A stretch of 64,000 nt of DNA from Cercis canadensis (GCA_003255065.1 QAOA01007931.1:122789-186788), one strand, 5' to 3'. Numbered from the stretch's first letter, positions 42,039 through 64,000 are shown. Translations and numbers: made by a program. Notes: generated by a model not told the origin, from the letters alone.

Positions 42039-45000
42039 TTACCACCAGTCAAAATTTCTCCTTGGTCCATTACTACTAGAGCCGCCAAACCTTGATGCTG
42101 AGAATCTGTGTTGCGCCCTTGGTCCATCATAAGCCTTGGCTGATCCTTGTGAGTTTGGGGTTCCAGCATGACCATGCCACATTTTCTTGGAAGATCTAGA
42201 GCCACTGAAAGAAGATACTTTCGAGCTCCGAGCTCCTGATGGTGTTGCCGGAGACCTCCAATTGCTCCTTTTGGACTTTGAGGGAGAGTATTCTCCAGGA
42301 TCCTCTGTTATCCAACTACCTCTCCGCTTGGACATTCGCGGAGAGAAGCCTTCAGTATCGTCTGCTATCCACCCACCTCTACCTCTATGCTTTGATTTCT
42401 TTGGAGTTGTAATGCCTCTATCTTCAGCAACCGCCTTTTTCTTTTTCCGAGCCTTACCCATATCATGAGGTGCAGACCTATACCCAATGTAGTCTTTCTC
42501 TTTGTGGAATCTCGGAGTTCTTGGGTTTGAGAATTCACGAATCCTCTTCCCCATCTGCAGAAGGTCAACACAGCAGACAAGGAACTGCTTACCTTAAGAG
42601 ACATGCTAGTAAAATGAGATAATAATTCCACAACAAAGCATAAAAAACTAAGGCTAAAGATACAAAAGATCAAACAACAAAAACAATCAGTGGAATAACT
42701 GGAAAGGATAGTTTAAAAATTATTAAGATTATAAAAAAGAAACAAGGGCTATTCAATTCAAGAAGCGGTTGATGTTGTCCACAGGTTCTGAAAGTTGACA
42801 ACCTTTCCTTTTCAGTGATTCTCCTAAAATAATTTTAGTAACTTTAATACATATCTCAAAATTTACCTTCACAGAACTAGGGCATTCACGGGCAAAATGT
42901 CCTTCTTCACCACAATTATAGCATGAACTAGGTGTGGCTGCACCAGTGGCCTCCCCACGCAACCTTGAACATGCCTGCATCAATCAATTCCAATACTCAT
43001 TTACACTGACAATTTTAAAAAAAAAAATTCATGTGTCCAGTTTCTATAAAATATTTAGTAATATAATATTTCTATTTAGTAGGCATATAATGCATACAAT
43101 TGGAGTAAATAAAGGAAGGGGGAAGAGAGAGTTATACAAGATGTTTGAGATAATACAAGTTTTGATAAATTAGTTCTCTCAATACATAATTTAAAAGCCA
43201 GTTTAATTAATTCATTTCAATTCCGTGATAGAACATTCTGATCAAATTCTAGCCACCTAAAATGTAATTAAAACAAAGAGTATATCCATTGATTTGGAGA
43301 AGAAGAAAAAAAAAGAGGCTGGAACAGTTTATCATTCAGATTATCAGAGCACAAATTATCATAGGTACAACTCGTGCACAACAATTACTTGAAAAAAATA
43401 GAACTTTTTTGTATGTGATCCGATAGATTCTAACATAAGTAAAGATATTCCCTAGCTAATATATCCTGTGTTGTGTTTGGGACAGTTACAATGATATAGA
43501 CAAAGAAAAGATAGAAAATAAATTAAATTAAAACAACCACTAGCAAATGTTTAAGCAAATTATAATATGCAACATCTTCTCAGAGCACAGAGACAGAGAA
43601 ATTATATTTTAGATATAAACAGAGACAGGATAAAAAAAGTTTCCTATTATAAACTTCTAATCTAAAACCTGTTTTGAGATTCACGTTTAATTTCTAAGAT
43701 ATCAAATGAAAAAGAATATGTTGAGTTGTTGACTCATTATAATCTGAAAGAATTTAGAAAATTTTCAGACAGCAGCATATTTTCACAACTAATCGTAAAA
43801 GAATTCATTTGCACAAAAAAGTTTCATGATTCAGTTCCTATATGGAAGAAGATATTACAAGAAAGAAATATCTAGACGAATTTCCTGTGGAGGGAGTGTT
43901 AGTCAAGACTGCACCAAAAATACTTCTATCAAGCAAGGCCAGTAAATAAAACTTACCAAACCAGTGTGACCCAATTGACCACATTTGTAACAAGAAACTT
44001 CGCTTGGTGTAGCATCATCAGAATTGACACAACATAAGTGGCCAAATCTCTTGCAGACATAACATTGTATTTCCTGATTAAACAAAAGAAAAAGGAAAAC
44101 AGTCACTTGCTGAGTATTAGAAATCCAATATAGCCAACTTTTCTTATGCAAGTTTGACCAAGCCTACATCACAAAAAACCTCCAGCAAAGTTGCAAGTAA
44201 CATATAAGAATAAGGAGGGCAGAAAGACATAGTAAATAACAACCTTTAGATCATCCAGCGAATAACTATTCTTGCATGAAAACATATCATGCCCAGAATT
44301 TCCACACTTCAAACATATTGTAGAACTTTTAGACCATGCCTTGTGCTTCTCTGGACAGTCTTTAGCACGGTGGCCTTTCTTTTTGCAGATAAAGCAGTCC
44401 TGTGCCTGCAGAAAGAACCAAGGATTCATGATATATGATGATTAAATACTTCAAACATCTTATGAAAAGAAATGAGAGTATTAGCATCAGTCTCTCACTT
44501 ACACACACAGATTTTCCAGTATATCATATCCATGGCATAATCAACAGACATAGAAGACGAAAAGAGAATATAAATATATAAAAAGATGACAACAAGAAGT
44601 ACCTTAGTGCATTGTTTTGCATTGTGCTCCAAACTCCCACATACAAAGCATGGTTTCTTGCGCCTAGCTACTGTACAATTTACAGCAGCATGACCTTCTT
44701 CACCACAATTATAGCATGCTCCCCACCCACTATCTGGAGGATCAAAATACCTCGGACCCCGCTGATAGAATAGAAATAAAGAGACATACCCAGCTAAGCC
44801 TTCTTATGGTATACTATTTTCAAAATGACATTTTAGAACACAATATTTCAACTCACAAGCAGCTTTCGCAGGACTATATTGTCACCCATTTGAACTGTGC
44901 TTGCTTCCGCAGGCTCATCTTTCTCCATGTCCTTGATTGTCCCAACTGCCTTCTTTTCTTCTTCTTCTTCTATTATAATAGGCTACAGAAAACAGGGAAC

Positions 45001-45634
45001 TACGAATTACAAAAAACACAACCCAAAGATTCTTGTGGTCTCTAGTTTCACATTAAGCATTCAAAATGAAGGCAAGTAAAGGTTCCAATGCAATTCGTAT
45101 ATATTCAACTATTGTATTTCAATTTTTCTCTTCAATGTAACAATGTGTGTTTCAATTACACCCTTTTTGTGTTATCTACAAAACAAAGTTCAAACTTTTA
45201 TGCAAATTACAAGGAATTTTCTCAATAAATTAAGCCAAAGATGGGTTAAAACTCACACTTCGTTTCCCAGATTCCACCTTCGTCACCTTCTTCTTCTTCT
45301 TCTTTTTCTCCATCTTAATCTCTCCATTATTCAAACCCACTACTCCAGAAGCAACGTCGTCGTCGGGCACCACCACAAGTTCAGCTCCCCGGGACGACGA
45401 AGCAATCATACCAACATCAGCGCCACCAGAAGTGGGCTGATCCAATACACCGTCGTCTGGCACTTTCGCAGCACGCATCTGCAGGGCCTTCTCCACGATC
45501 TTGAGGCTTAGATCCTCGTTTGCCTCTTCATCATCGCTGCTAACTACGATCACAGGCTTCGAAGCCCCTTTGTCGTTTTGGTAATCCCCTTCGTCGTTTA
45601 CTACCTTAGATTTCAGCTTCTCCCTCCTCCTCAT
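42039..45634 (-). CDS. Protein with seven CCHC zinc knuckles
   Basis: Resembles plant zinc-knuckle proteins related to yeast Air1/Air2, RNA-binding partners of the nuclear TRAMP surveillance complex; the TRAMP link here is inference. Exons: 45257-45634, 44857-44982, 44603-44761, 44244-44405, 43957-44073, 42867-42974, 42039-42554, in frame, 521 residues. The N-terminus (MRRREKLKSKVV) is basic, then comes VVSSDDEEANEDLSLKIVEKAL and a Lys/Glu-rich linker. Knuckles: CYNCGEEGHAAVNC, CFVCGSLEHNAKQC, CFICKKKGHRAKDC, CLKCGNSGHDMFSC, CYVCKRFGHLCCVN, CYKCGQLGHTGLAC, CYNCGEEGHFAREC. The fifth has Asn where the last Cys should be, with Cys pairs shifted; the sixth is split by an intron. The C-terminal 170 residues are Ser/Arg/Lys-rich with no domain. 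The ATG at 45634 was chosen because the frame above it has only a TTG. Confidence 0.93.
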
Positions 45635-46302
45635 ATTCTTCCACAATTACGAACCCTAATGAAAAAAGTTTGCAAATTTGTTACTGCAACTGTAGTAGCA
45701 ATTAGGTATGTGAAGAACAGGCACCTAAAGTGTGGTTCAATTTGAATACTAGGGTTTTCAGAACGAGAACTTCGATTTTGTTTGGGAACAAGGAAAAGGA
45801 ATATCCTTCATTATTTTTTTGGTCGTGAATCTCCTCCTATTCTGAGCTACCCAACATGGGCTAAAAATTTGGTGGTCTGGCCCAAATCAATGGGCAGGGT
45901 GGCCCAATAGGATGGCTTTCCTCTGGCCCAGATTCTATGAATAAAACATTCTGCCCCTTTGAGAGAAAAGAAGAACAACGGGACGCTTTGCGTGGATGAG
46001 AAAGTTTTTGGGTTCGAGTTTTATTGATGCTTTTTTTGGAAGATATTCACTAATTATAATATTTATCTTAAAATTAGAATAATTTACTTACCTTATAAAT
46101 TTTTATACACCAAAAACTTGTTGATTATTGCTTATTAGGGTTGGTAAGCCAAAAAAATCATATAGGAAAATGCTCTAACACTTTTAGTATGATGGTTTGT
46201 GCAAATAAGCACATGGAAAATGTTGTTTTAATAGGGAAAAAGTATCATGCGTGAGAAAGTGTGAACCATTCTCATTTAGTAATGTTCTTCGAGTACTTAT
46301 TT

Positions 46303-46717
46303 TCTATATCTATATCTATACTATATATAAAAGTATGGATATTACAGAATCATTTTGATTGTCAAATTACCCTTCTCTCTTTTTAAAATAAAGCATCATT
46401 ATTAATGAAGATAAAATTACAAAATTCTCTTTTTTTTTGGGATAAATACAAGAGTACATTTTCTTTCGAGAACTCTTCCTTAAACAAAATACTTATATCT
46501 TTGAGAAACTTTTTGTAGCAATCGCTATCATCTTCGATTTCCTTCTCTTGCGAACTGTTACTCTCTTTTAATTTGAACTTCTTCCACTCTTCTAATTTTT
46601 TTTTAAGTCATTTTTATGCATTATCTATGTTTATTTTCTATGATCAAATTAAAGATAAATTTATAAATGTAATTAACTTTTTAAAACATGTGCAATACAC
46701 GTGTCTATCAAAACTAG
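46303..46717. mobile_element. Candidate non-autonomous Helitron
   Basis: The left end TCTATATCTATATCTATACT followed by ATATATAAAAG resembles plant Helitron 5' ends. The right end has an imperfect hairpin, TGTGCAATACACGTG, a few bases before CTAG and a following T, as in Helitron 3' ends that insert between A and T. No helicase code is present, so any movement would have been in trans. Confidence 0.55.
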
Positions 46718-47766
46718 TATCATATAAAAACCATGACAAAAGAAAATCAGAACATAAAAACATAAAAATGGATATAGAAAATTATTATTAGAGTAACAAT
46801 AATAGTGTAAAATATGTGGTGCACTAGAAGATATTTAATCCAAATATATATAAAAATTTAATTCAATTAATAATTTTTTGCACCATTATATTTTATAAAT
46901 ATCATATATTTCAAGAGGGTTTACATATATATTAGCACACACAGCATAGATAGTCTACAAATTTCCTAAAAAAGTTAAGGTCTCATATTAGAGTTTCTCA
47001 TTCTCTCAGCTAAAAAAATTAATTCTATTTATCTATGACAAGAAAAAAAAAAGATTTACATATATAAACTTGTTTGTTACATAATATTATTTAGTTTGGA
47101 CATTAGAGACAAATAATCTAATGAAATAATTCCTCCTTTTGCTCATGGAATTATGGAAACAATATTGCTATTCAGTTATCACCATGTGATTAAAAAGTAA
47201 ATGGTAAACACTCACAATAATTCTTCTTCTTTTTGGTTAATAAATCGATTCAGTCAATATTTGAATTGTCTGAAAACATACAATAGCTAAAAAATAAACC
47301 TTTGAATATCATAAATATGGTAACTAACTATTTACCGCTAGCCTAATATCTTCTTAAACTTTTGCTCAATCTTTGCTCTCTACAATGATCATATTCATGG
47401 CTGAGATTCTTGATGCTAAACAAATGGAAGTAGTGCTGAAGCTTTTGATTCACTTTTTGAACTGATAACATACAAAATCCATCCAAACATTGCAGCACTA
47501 CATACTTCCATATTTGTTCCACTAAAACTTCAAGGGAAATAATATTAGAGATTGTGGATTTGATTCTAGAACATCAATTTTTTTTATATGATTCTTGAAC
47601 TAATTATGTTGTGTGCGTTTGTGTTAAAATAAAAAAATACCGCGCAAAAAAAAAAAACATTATTCTTTGTTACATCCATACAACAACGAAGATGGTTATT
47701 AGGAACTAAAATAGTACGTCAATTAATCTGTCTTCTAACAAAATATGAACGCTTCTACCACCAATG

Positions 47767-47946
47767 GCCATGCTCAATTTCAACTCTTAACCGTTTTCCT
47801 AAAAAATTTAGCTTCTAACAGAAGGCTGGAGAAAAAAAAAACATGACATACAAGTACAACAATATGCCATGCTCAATTTTAGCTTATTACCATTTCCTAA
47901 ACAACGTAGCTCTTAACTAAATGTCGGAGAAAAAAACAATCATGAG
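47767..47946. repeat. 81-base direct duplication in the pectinesterase promoter
   Basis: Copies 47767-47847 and 47866-47946 share GCCATGCTCAATTT, TTCCTAAA and GGAGAAAAA and have diverged by perhaps a quarter, so this is a genuine older duplication. It ends about 110 bases before the start codon, so it lies in the proximal promoter. Confidence 0.8.
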
Positions 47947-47993
47947 AAGAGTTCTCCAAGCCTCACATAGTTATAGGCACCTATACTGTTTTG

Positions 47994-48003
47994 TCCTATA
48001 AAT
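47994..48003 (+). promoter_or_regulatory. Likely TATA box of the pectinesterase gene
   Basis: TCCTATAAAT lies about 50 bases before the ATG at 48054, placing transcription start near 48025-48035 with a short leader. Confidence 0.6.
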
Positions 48004-48053
48004 TGTACATAAATCAATCCTAGAAACAAATCAAGATTATAATTAGTACAACT

Positions 48054-50227
48054 ATGGCAACAAAAATAAGAAGCTCAGCCGTTCTGGTACCTCTGGTGGT
48101 TCTCCTCGCCGCCACTGTTGTTGTCTCCGACACGCCGGTGCCTAGCAACAGAGCTCAAGTGAGCACTTGGTTCAACCAAAACGTGAAGCCCTTGGCAGAG
48201 CGAAAAAGCACCCTTGACCCCGCACTAGTGACTGCAGAAAATGGTAAGAGAGTTATTAAGGTCATGAAAGATGGCAGTGGCGATTTCAAGACCATAACAG
48301 ATGCCATCAAGAGCATCCCAATAGGGAACACCAAGCGTGTGATTGTGTACATTGGACCAGGAATTTACAATGAGAAGCTCAAAATTGAAAGGACCAAACC
48401 CTTTGTTACCTTTTATGGGTCACCTGGTAACATGCCAAACTTGACCTATAGTGGCACTGCACTCCAATATGGCACCGTTGATAGTGCTACCGTGATTGTT
48501 GAATCAAACTACTTTGTGGCTGCAAATATCATTTTTTCGGTTAGTATATAATATCATCTACCTTAAACATCATCTTTATTGAAGTCCAGTTTTTTGTTTT
48601 CTATCAATTTTTAGAATTGTTATAACCTTATAATCACAATGCCTTTCTTTTTTTGCCCCCTAATTATGTGTGTGCTTTTGCTTTTGTGTTATTGAATTGA
48701 CGGCGTAGAATTCGTCACCGAGGCCGGATGGAAAGAGGAAAGGAGCACAGGCACTGGCTTTGAGGATTTCTGGGGACAAAGCGGCGTTCTATGGTTGCAC
48801 ACTCATCGGATTCCAGGACACTTTAAATGATGATAAGGGCAGACATTTTTTCAAAGACTGCATAATTCAGGGCACTGTAGATTTCATATTTGGAAGTGGA
48901 AAGTCTTTATATTTGGTAAGTATATATATATAAACCATGCATATTCATATGCTAACCCTAATTTGACAACTAACCATAGTTTTTGAAATAATTTTTTTTT
49001 TTTTTATACTTTTGGCTATAATTTTGAGTTCGAACATCAAACCCACAAGTCTTGAAAATTAACTTTTTTAATGCGTTAATAATTGAGTTTCTTTTTTATG
49101 ATGCATAATGCAGAACTCTAGGGTGCATGTGCTTGCGGACATGGGCCTAACAATGATAGTAGCACACGCAAGAACTAGCCATTCAGAAGATACAGGGTTC
49201 GTGTTTGTGCACTGTGATGTAACTGGTGCCAATAAAAACACGTACTTGGGGAGAGCATGGACGACACATCCTAAAGCAGTTTATGCTTACTCAACTATTA
49301 GCACTATTAACCCTGCTGGTTGGTATGATAATCTTCACCCTGAGCGTGCCAAGTAAGTCAATAATTCATTTCTCATCTTTTTTTCTTCCTGTTTTGTTAA
49401 GAAATTATGATTCCAATCTGATTTTGAGCCAAGATGATATATAGTTCTTGACATTAAGGTAAGTTGTAATGATATTTAGCATTAGAAGAAGGATTTATAG
49501 TTGAAACATTAGTTTACACCACCTAATTAAGTTGCCAAAAAAAAAAGTAGTCACGGATTCTATTATTTGTAAGAAGTGTACATAGATGTGCATCTAAAAT
49601 TTATACACATACCTGCAGATGAATTTATAAGTTGCTTCCTTGTTCATTCATTTTGTTTATCAGAAAAAAAAAAAAAAAAGAGTAAAGATGCCTCTCGATC
49701 TCTACCTCGTAATAAAGCTAACAAAGAATTATCACATAAAGATACACCATTATGCAGAGAAAGTTTGTGAAAAGAAAATCTATATGAATAATAAGACTCA
49801 AATTTGACTTTAGGTAATCAAACAGAAGAGAAAGAGGATTTAAGTGGCTGCATTTTACATTCAGCTCCCTTTTGCCAAGTAACATATGAGGTTATATAAA
49901 TGACATGCGAGTTTAACACTTTCTTTGGTTATAAGAACAAGATGGTTGATATCAAAGATTCTAATTCTGCCTGTGTATTCCCTTCTTCTTTCTCTAGCGC
50001 ATGCATTGGACTCTGTTGTAACCAATAAAAGAATGTAATTGTGATTATTATTTGATGTTACATGCAGAACTGTAGAGTTTAGTGAGTACATGAACAATGG
50101 GCCAGGTGCTGAGACCAGTAAACGTGAGAAGTACACGAAGATCCTAAGTGCTTCAGCGGCTCAACCTTTCCTCTCGCTTGCCTATATTGAGGGTTCCAAA
50201 TGGCTGCTTCCTGCTCCAAAAGTCTAA
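48054..50227 (+). CDS. Pectinesterase without pro-domain, secreted
   Basis: Removes methyl esters from cell-wall homogalacturonan. Four exons, 48054-48539, 48709-48915, 49114-49352, 50068-50227, join in frame into 363 residues. Residues 1-25 form a signal peptide (basic start, then [16 protein letters not shown]). There is no PMEI pro-region, so it is the short class, closest by eye to PPME1/PME63-like enzymes. Catalytic landmarks are intact: GPGIYNE, QALAL (Gln176), GFQDTL (Gln198, Asp199), DFIFG (Asp220) and LGRAW (Arg278). The spacings 176-198 and 199-220 equal those of the carrot enzyme's catalytic set. The last intron is 715 bases. I see no defect. Exact subgroup and substrate preference cannot be told from the sequence alone. 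Confidence 0.96.
49005..49062 (+). repeat. Dispersed repeat, copy 3
   Basis: ACTTTTGGCTATAATTTTGA, then GTTCGAACATCAAACCCACAAG, the start of the same family as at 22345, here in a pectinesterase intron. Confidence 0.4.
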
Positions 50228-50297
50228 CACTTCTATTAATCTTATGTATGTGATCTAGAAGGTGGTTCTGCAGTAATTACCATATTACATATGTACA

Positions 50298-51335
50298 AGT
50301 CAATTGTTTTTAAGTTTGTTTGAGAAAGTAAAATAAATTATATTTTATATCCAATAAAATATAAAAATTACGTATACTTGTCATACACATGTGGTATCAT
50401 AAAATCTCTATTATTTATTTATTTCTTTTTCTTTTATAATTTTACTACGACAACCAACATATGTTACAATTTACAAATTGCAGTACTTTGTTTTTCTTAC
50501 TAGAGGAACAAATTAGAGTACAAACTAATTCATTACCACTAGATTGTTGTTTTTCTTTTTGGTATTTTGGCTATGATTATGGGTTTCACAAGTTAGTACC
50601 ACTTAGCCACAGCTTATTTGGTACTTACTCTCTTTGTTTAAAGCATGGATTTGAATAATTCCCAAGCCACTTTTTAAGAGTTAAACCATTGTACTAGTTC
50701 TTTAGTTAGGAGTGGCTATTTTTTTGTTAGGCTCACGAAGTATGTTCTTTTAGTAGGTTAAACACTAAGAAAAATAACCAAAAATAACCCATTAGGTTAA
50801 GTATAGGCTCAAGCTGAATACTCAACGTGCATATAAGGTGCCACTTTATTTAACCATCTTTTGTTAGGAAAGAGTACAAATTTGTTAAAATAGTTTGCTC
50901 TACTTCATCAAACGAATGAAAAAGAAGTGTCTTATACATTTTCATGTTAAAACATAAATTCTGATTTTTATTTTATTTTATTTTATTGGAGATTATATAA
51001 CATAAAATAGCCTATCTCCTCCTAAAATTCTTTTAACACACTCTCAATGAGATTTGAAATTTTGAACTTGATATCTCTATGCTACAAAATATACCAAGTG
51101 CTCAACTAATTAAGTGTAGGACCTCTCATTTTTTGAGGTTTCTTAAATACTTTTCATATTTATGTAATATGTCATATTACATGAGATTAGCCAATATGAG
51201 AATGACACGTGTACAAATTAATTATTTTTAAATTTATTTGAGAAAATAAAATAAATTATATTTATATTTAATAAAATATAAAAATTACGTATACTTGCCA
51301 CGTCAATGTAGTATGACACTCATATAGTATCATAG
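50298..51335. repeat. Pair of diverged direct repeats about 920 bases apart
   Basis: The stretch at about 50298-50402 (with GAGAAAGTAAAATAAATTAT and AAAATTACGTATACTTG) recurs at about 51218-51335 with substitutions and a small insertion. It could be the ends of a small LTR-type element or two copies of one repeat; the space between them has no coding potential. Confidence 0.6.
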
Positions 51336-51675
51336 AATCCCCGCTCATTTTTTCCACTCTCTTGTTTCTCTTCCAAACACACAGTTTTATTAAAGTTTTA
51401 GAGTAAGAAATTTTACAATTACTTGGTGCTTTTAAAGAATTATTGAGGTGAATTGCTATCAAACCCGGTAACCCATAAAGGAGTATCAATTTGATTTTTT
51501 TTTTAAATCTTACACTAAATGCAAGAATTTTAAATTTTTATGAATTATATTAAATGAAAGTCTTTGAAATTATGCAAACTAAATTTCACAAGTGCACCTT
51601 TCTATAAACGTATCAATAATCTCATATAATAATAGTTACATTACATCCCAAATTTTATATTACTTTGATGACTCT

Positions 51676-51850
51676 TAGGGTATGTTTGGGAGTTCTTTTG
51701 GAGGGGAAAGGAGAGGAGAGGAGAGGAATGAGAGAGTCCACTCCCTTGTTTGGGAGTTTTAAGTTTGAAAGGGGAAGGAGACCAAGGGTTAAACTTTGAC
51801 CCTTGCACTCCTTCTTTCATTCACAAATTTCAACCCCCCAAATTGGGGGG
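51676..51850. mobile_element. Left part of a probable MITE at the gap edge
   Basis: GGGTATGTTTGGGAG at the start, a purine-rich GGAGAGGAGAGG run and an internal CTTGTTTGGGAG resemble common plant MITE ends. Its other end is lost in the gap. Confidence 0.4.
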
Positions 51851-51909
51851 TTTGGAGGGGTAGAGAATTAATTTACTAATTTACCCATACTGTCTACCAC
51901 CATTGAATT

Positions 51910-52383
51910 NNNNNNNNNNNNNNNNNNNNNNNNNNNNNNNNNNNNNNNNNNNNNNNNNNNNNNNNNNNNNNNNNNNNNNNNNNNNNNNNNNNNNNNNNNN
52001 NNNNNNNNNNNNNNNNNNNNNNNNNNNNNNNNNNNNNNNNNNNNNNNNNNNNNNNNNNNNNNNNNNNNNNNNNNNNNNNNNNNNNNNNNNNNNNNNNNNN
52101 NNNNNNNNNNNNNNNNNNNNNNNNNNNNNNNNNNNNNNNNNNNNNNNNNNNNNNNNNNNNNNNNNNNNNNNNNNNNNNNNNNNNNNNNNNNNNNNNNNNN
52201 NNNNNNNNNNNNNNNNNNNNNNNNNNNNNNNNNNNNNNNNNNNNNNNNNNNNNNNNNNNNNNNNNNNNNNNNNNNNNNNNNNNNNNNNNNNNNNNNNNNN
52301 NNNNNNNNNNNNNNNNNNNNNNNNNNNNNNNNNNNNNNNNNNNNNNNNNNNNNNNNNNNNNNNNNNNNNNNNNNNNNNNNNNN
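51910..52383. other. Assembly gap, 474 N
   Basis: Unknown sequence. The first exon of the downstream ubiquitin protease may lie here. Confidence 1.
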
Positions 52384-52602
52384 GACAAAAAGTGAATCTT
52401 TGTTAGTTTGCATTTTGGAAGTTCTTTACTTTGAATGCTTTTCTTAGTGTTGTAGTTTCTTTTCTCTATTATTTTACTCATCGTTTCTGGCAAGCAAATG
52501 GAGGGTCTAGTTCAATTTTGATCACTCTCTTTTCTCAGTTTTCAACTTATTGCTGTCATGATAGATAATTGTAATTTCTTTTTTTTAATTGAAAATCAAT
52601 AG

Positions 52603-62690
<10,088 letters not shown>

Positions 62691-63140
62691 GAAATCAATA
62701 TTGTTGAGTTCTCTTGTGTGAATTCGGCTTTCTTCTACACCAATGGGTTGTAAAAACAGGAAGATAGCAAGTCTACTCTGTATAGGCAGCTAGTTGAGCA
62801 TTTGAGTGGTGTCTGCATCTGCAGAATTTTTTATTTTAGTTTTGTGGTGTAATTTTTTCTGTTGGAATGACATTGCTCAAGGCTTTGTATCTGCCGACCA
62901 AGCCTCTTGAGAGCTTTTAGTACTAGCTTCTTCAAGATGAGGTCATTGATATGTAACAGTACATAATTTTGGATTAGTGAGTGTATACAGGGTATAGGGT
63001 TGACTTTTTTCTCATTTTGGTTGCTTATTTTGGTAACTTAGATTTGTAACTGAGGGCTGCATAATGCTGTAGCAGAGATAGGTTTCTGTAACCTAAGGCC
63101 TCATTTTTAATATGCTACATTTCTTGTAACTTCATCAGGA
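62691..63140 (+). other. UBP 3' UTR
   Basis: Follows the TAG stop. Pyrimidine-rich, T-rich sequence typical of a plant 3' UTR. The end is estimated near 63130; no single strong poly-A signal decides it. Confidence 0.5.
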
Positions 63141-64000
63141 AGCCAACCATTTTTGTTCTTTTTCTTTTTTTGTTCCCTCAATTTGACAGAAAACGAGAAC
63201 AAACTCCAACTTGTTCTACCTTGTTCATTAAAAATATATCGAGCTTTAACCAAGCTAAATTTTTTGCTCAAGCTTGGTTCGATTAATCTCGAATAGTATC
63301 ATGTACATGTTAGTATAATGATATACGGACATGTCTACCTTTCAATTTTGTTTGTAAGAGATTGTAAAATAGCCAAAAATAAAGAAAGGTTATCAGAAAA
63401 TCTTTCATATTATATATAAATGTATGGATGGTAGAAAGTTTTAAATTGGCTAAAATACCTTCTTTGTTTACTGTTTTCCCTGCCCTTCTTGGTCTTTTTA
63501 CCAAAACTCACCGTTTAACAAAGAAATCTCACGGTTTTCATTTTCTTCTCTGATCGATCTTCTCAACTCAGTCGGTTTTGTTTTTGGTGAATTTGCCCCC
63601 TTTTTCTATTTGGTTACTTGTGGCTTTTGACGTTTTAGTTTCAATTAGCCCCAGCGGCTTATATTATTTGTTTTACTAATTCAAGTAATCTTGCTATATA
63701 AAGCAATTACCTATAAGTTTCTGTTGTGTGTGTGTGTTTTTTTTGTTTAGTTTTTCACGAAGTGGTTCTTATATTTTTTATGTGAGATTAATTTTGCTCG
63801 AAATTGAGCATGCCCTAACTACTGATGTTTTTAATGGAGTTTGAACTCTTGATATTATCAAAGGAATCACCTCACATAGAGCTCAATTTACTAATTGTGC
63901 TACACCAAGTGGTTGAATTTCTATTTTGTTATATTGTTGGAGGGAGATCTGTATAATTTTTGAATCAAGAAGCGTAATTTGCATAATGTCATCAAACTTT
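63141..64000. other. Downstream intergenic DNA, possible Helitron-like start
   Basis: At about 63408 the words TATATATAAATGTATGGATG, then TTTTAAATTGGCTAAAATACC, parallel the left end of the 46303 Helitron candidate. No matching right end was found before the window edge, and no gene is recognised. Confidence 0.35.

Larger units (their letters stand above)
45635..48053. other. Divergent intergenic region, zinc-knuckle gene to pectinesterase
   Basis: Holds both promoters. The first 300 bases are the probable zinc-knuckle gene leader. A candidate Helitron and a promoter duplication are entered separately. No further genes recognised. Confidence 0.5.
50228..51909. other. Intergenic DNA between pectinesterase and UBP
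   Basis: AT-rich. Contains the pectinesterase 3' UTR, dispersed-repeat copy 4 (about 50555-50640) and the features listed next. No gene recognised. Confidence 0.45.

Noticed and set aside
45635-45646. Upstream start giving MWKN to the zinc-knuckle protein
   Set aside because: The codon is TTG; the first true ATG in frame is at 45634.
48155-48352. Minus-strand 65-residue frame
   Set aside because: Shadow of pectinesterase exon 1.
51868-52493. Open frames of 167-199 residues across the gap
   Set aside because: They consist of N translated as X; no sequence supports them.

Overview
This is a draft nuclear window from a plant, most likely a eudicot. Genes are split into many short exons by AT-rich introns with GT/AG borders. 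The protein families are plant-type, including a chloroplast NDH assembly factor, TOUSLED kinase and a short pectin methylesterase. Remnants of LINE, hAT and Helitron elements lie between genes and inside introns. I rebuilt gene models by splicing by eye and checked exon lengths against reading phase. I could not determine the species.

Layout: (1) 577-17836, minus: cohesin subunit SMC3, 27 coding exons visible, with the last exon(s) beyond the left edge. (2) 19543-20741: a graveyard of a broken BAHD acyltransferase (minus) against a broken eIF2-gamma copy (plus), with a local fold-back inversion and a duplicated contig end. (3) 21140-23050, minus: a small conserved-looking protein of 72 residues whose leader intron carries a hAT fragment. 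(4) 24036-25190, minus: CRR42-like DUF3148 chloroplast protein. (5) 27754-37880, minus: TOUSLED protein kinase, 16 coding exons. (6) 37900-42000: gene-poor, with a LINE remnant. (7) 42039-45634, minus: a protein with seven CCHC zinc knuckles. (8) 48054-50227, plus: a secreted pectinesterase without a pro-domain. (9) 52603-62690, plus: MATH-USP ubiquitin protease of the UBP12/UBP13 type, whose first exon probably lies in or before a 474-base gap.

The genes do not form an operon or pathway. SMC3, TOUSLED and UBP12/13 are all nuclear or chromatin-linked housekeeping regulators, but their adjacency looks incidental. The strongest biological observation is that SMC3 carries an AT-AC minor-spliceosome (U12-type) intron, forced by the reading frame, and a second perfect U12-type donor at its last visible exon. 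It also has a GC-AG intron. I found no evidence for a wholly new system. Several odd structures are best explained as assembly seams: single Ns flanked by near-identical duplicated sequence.
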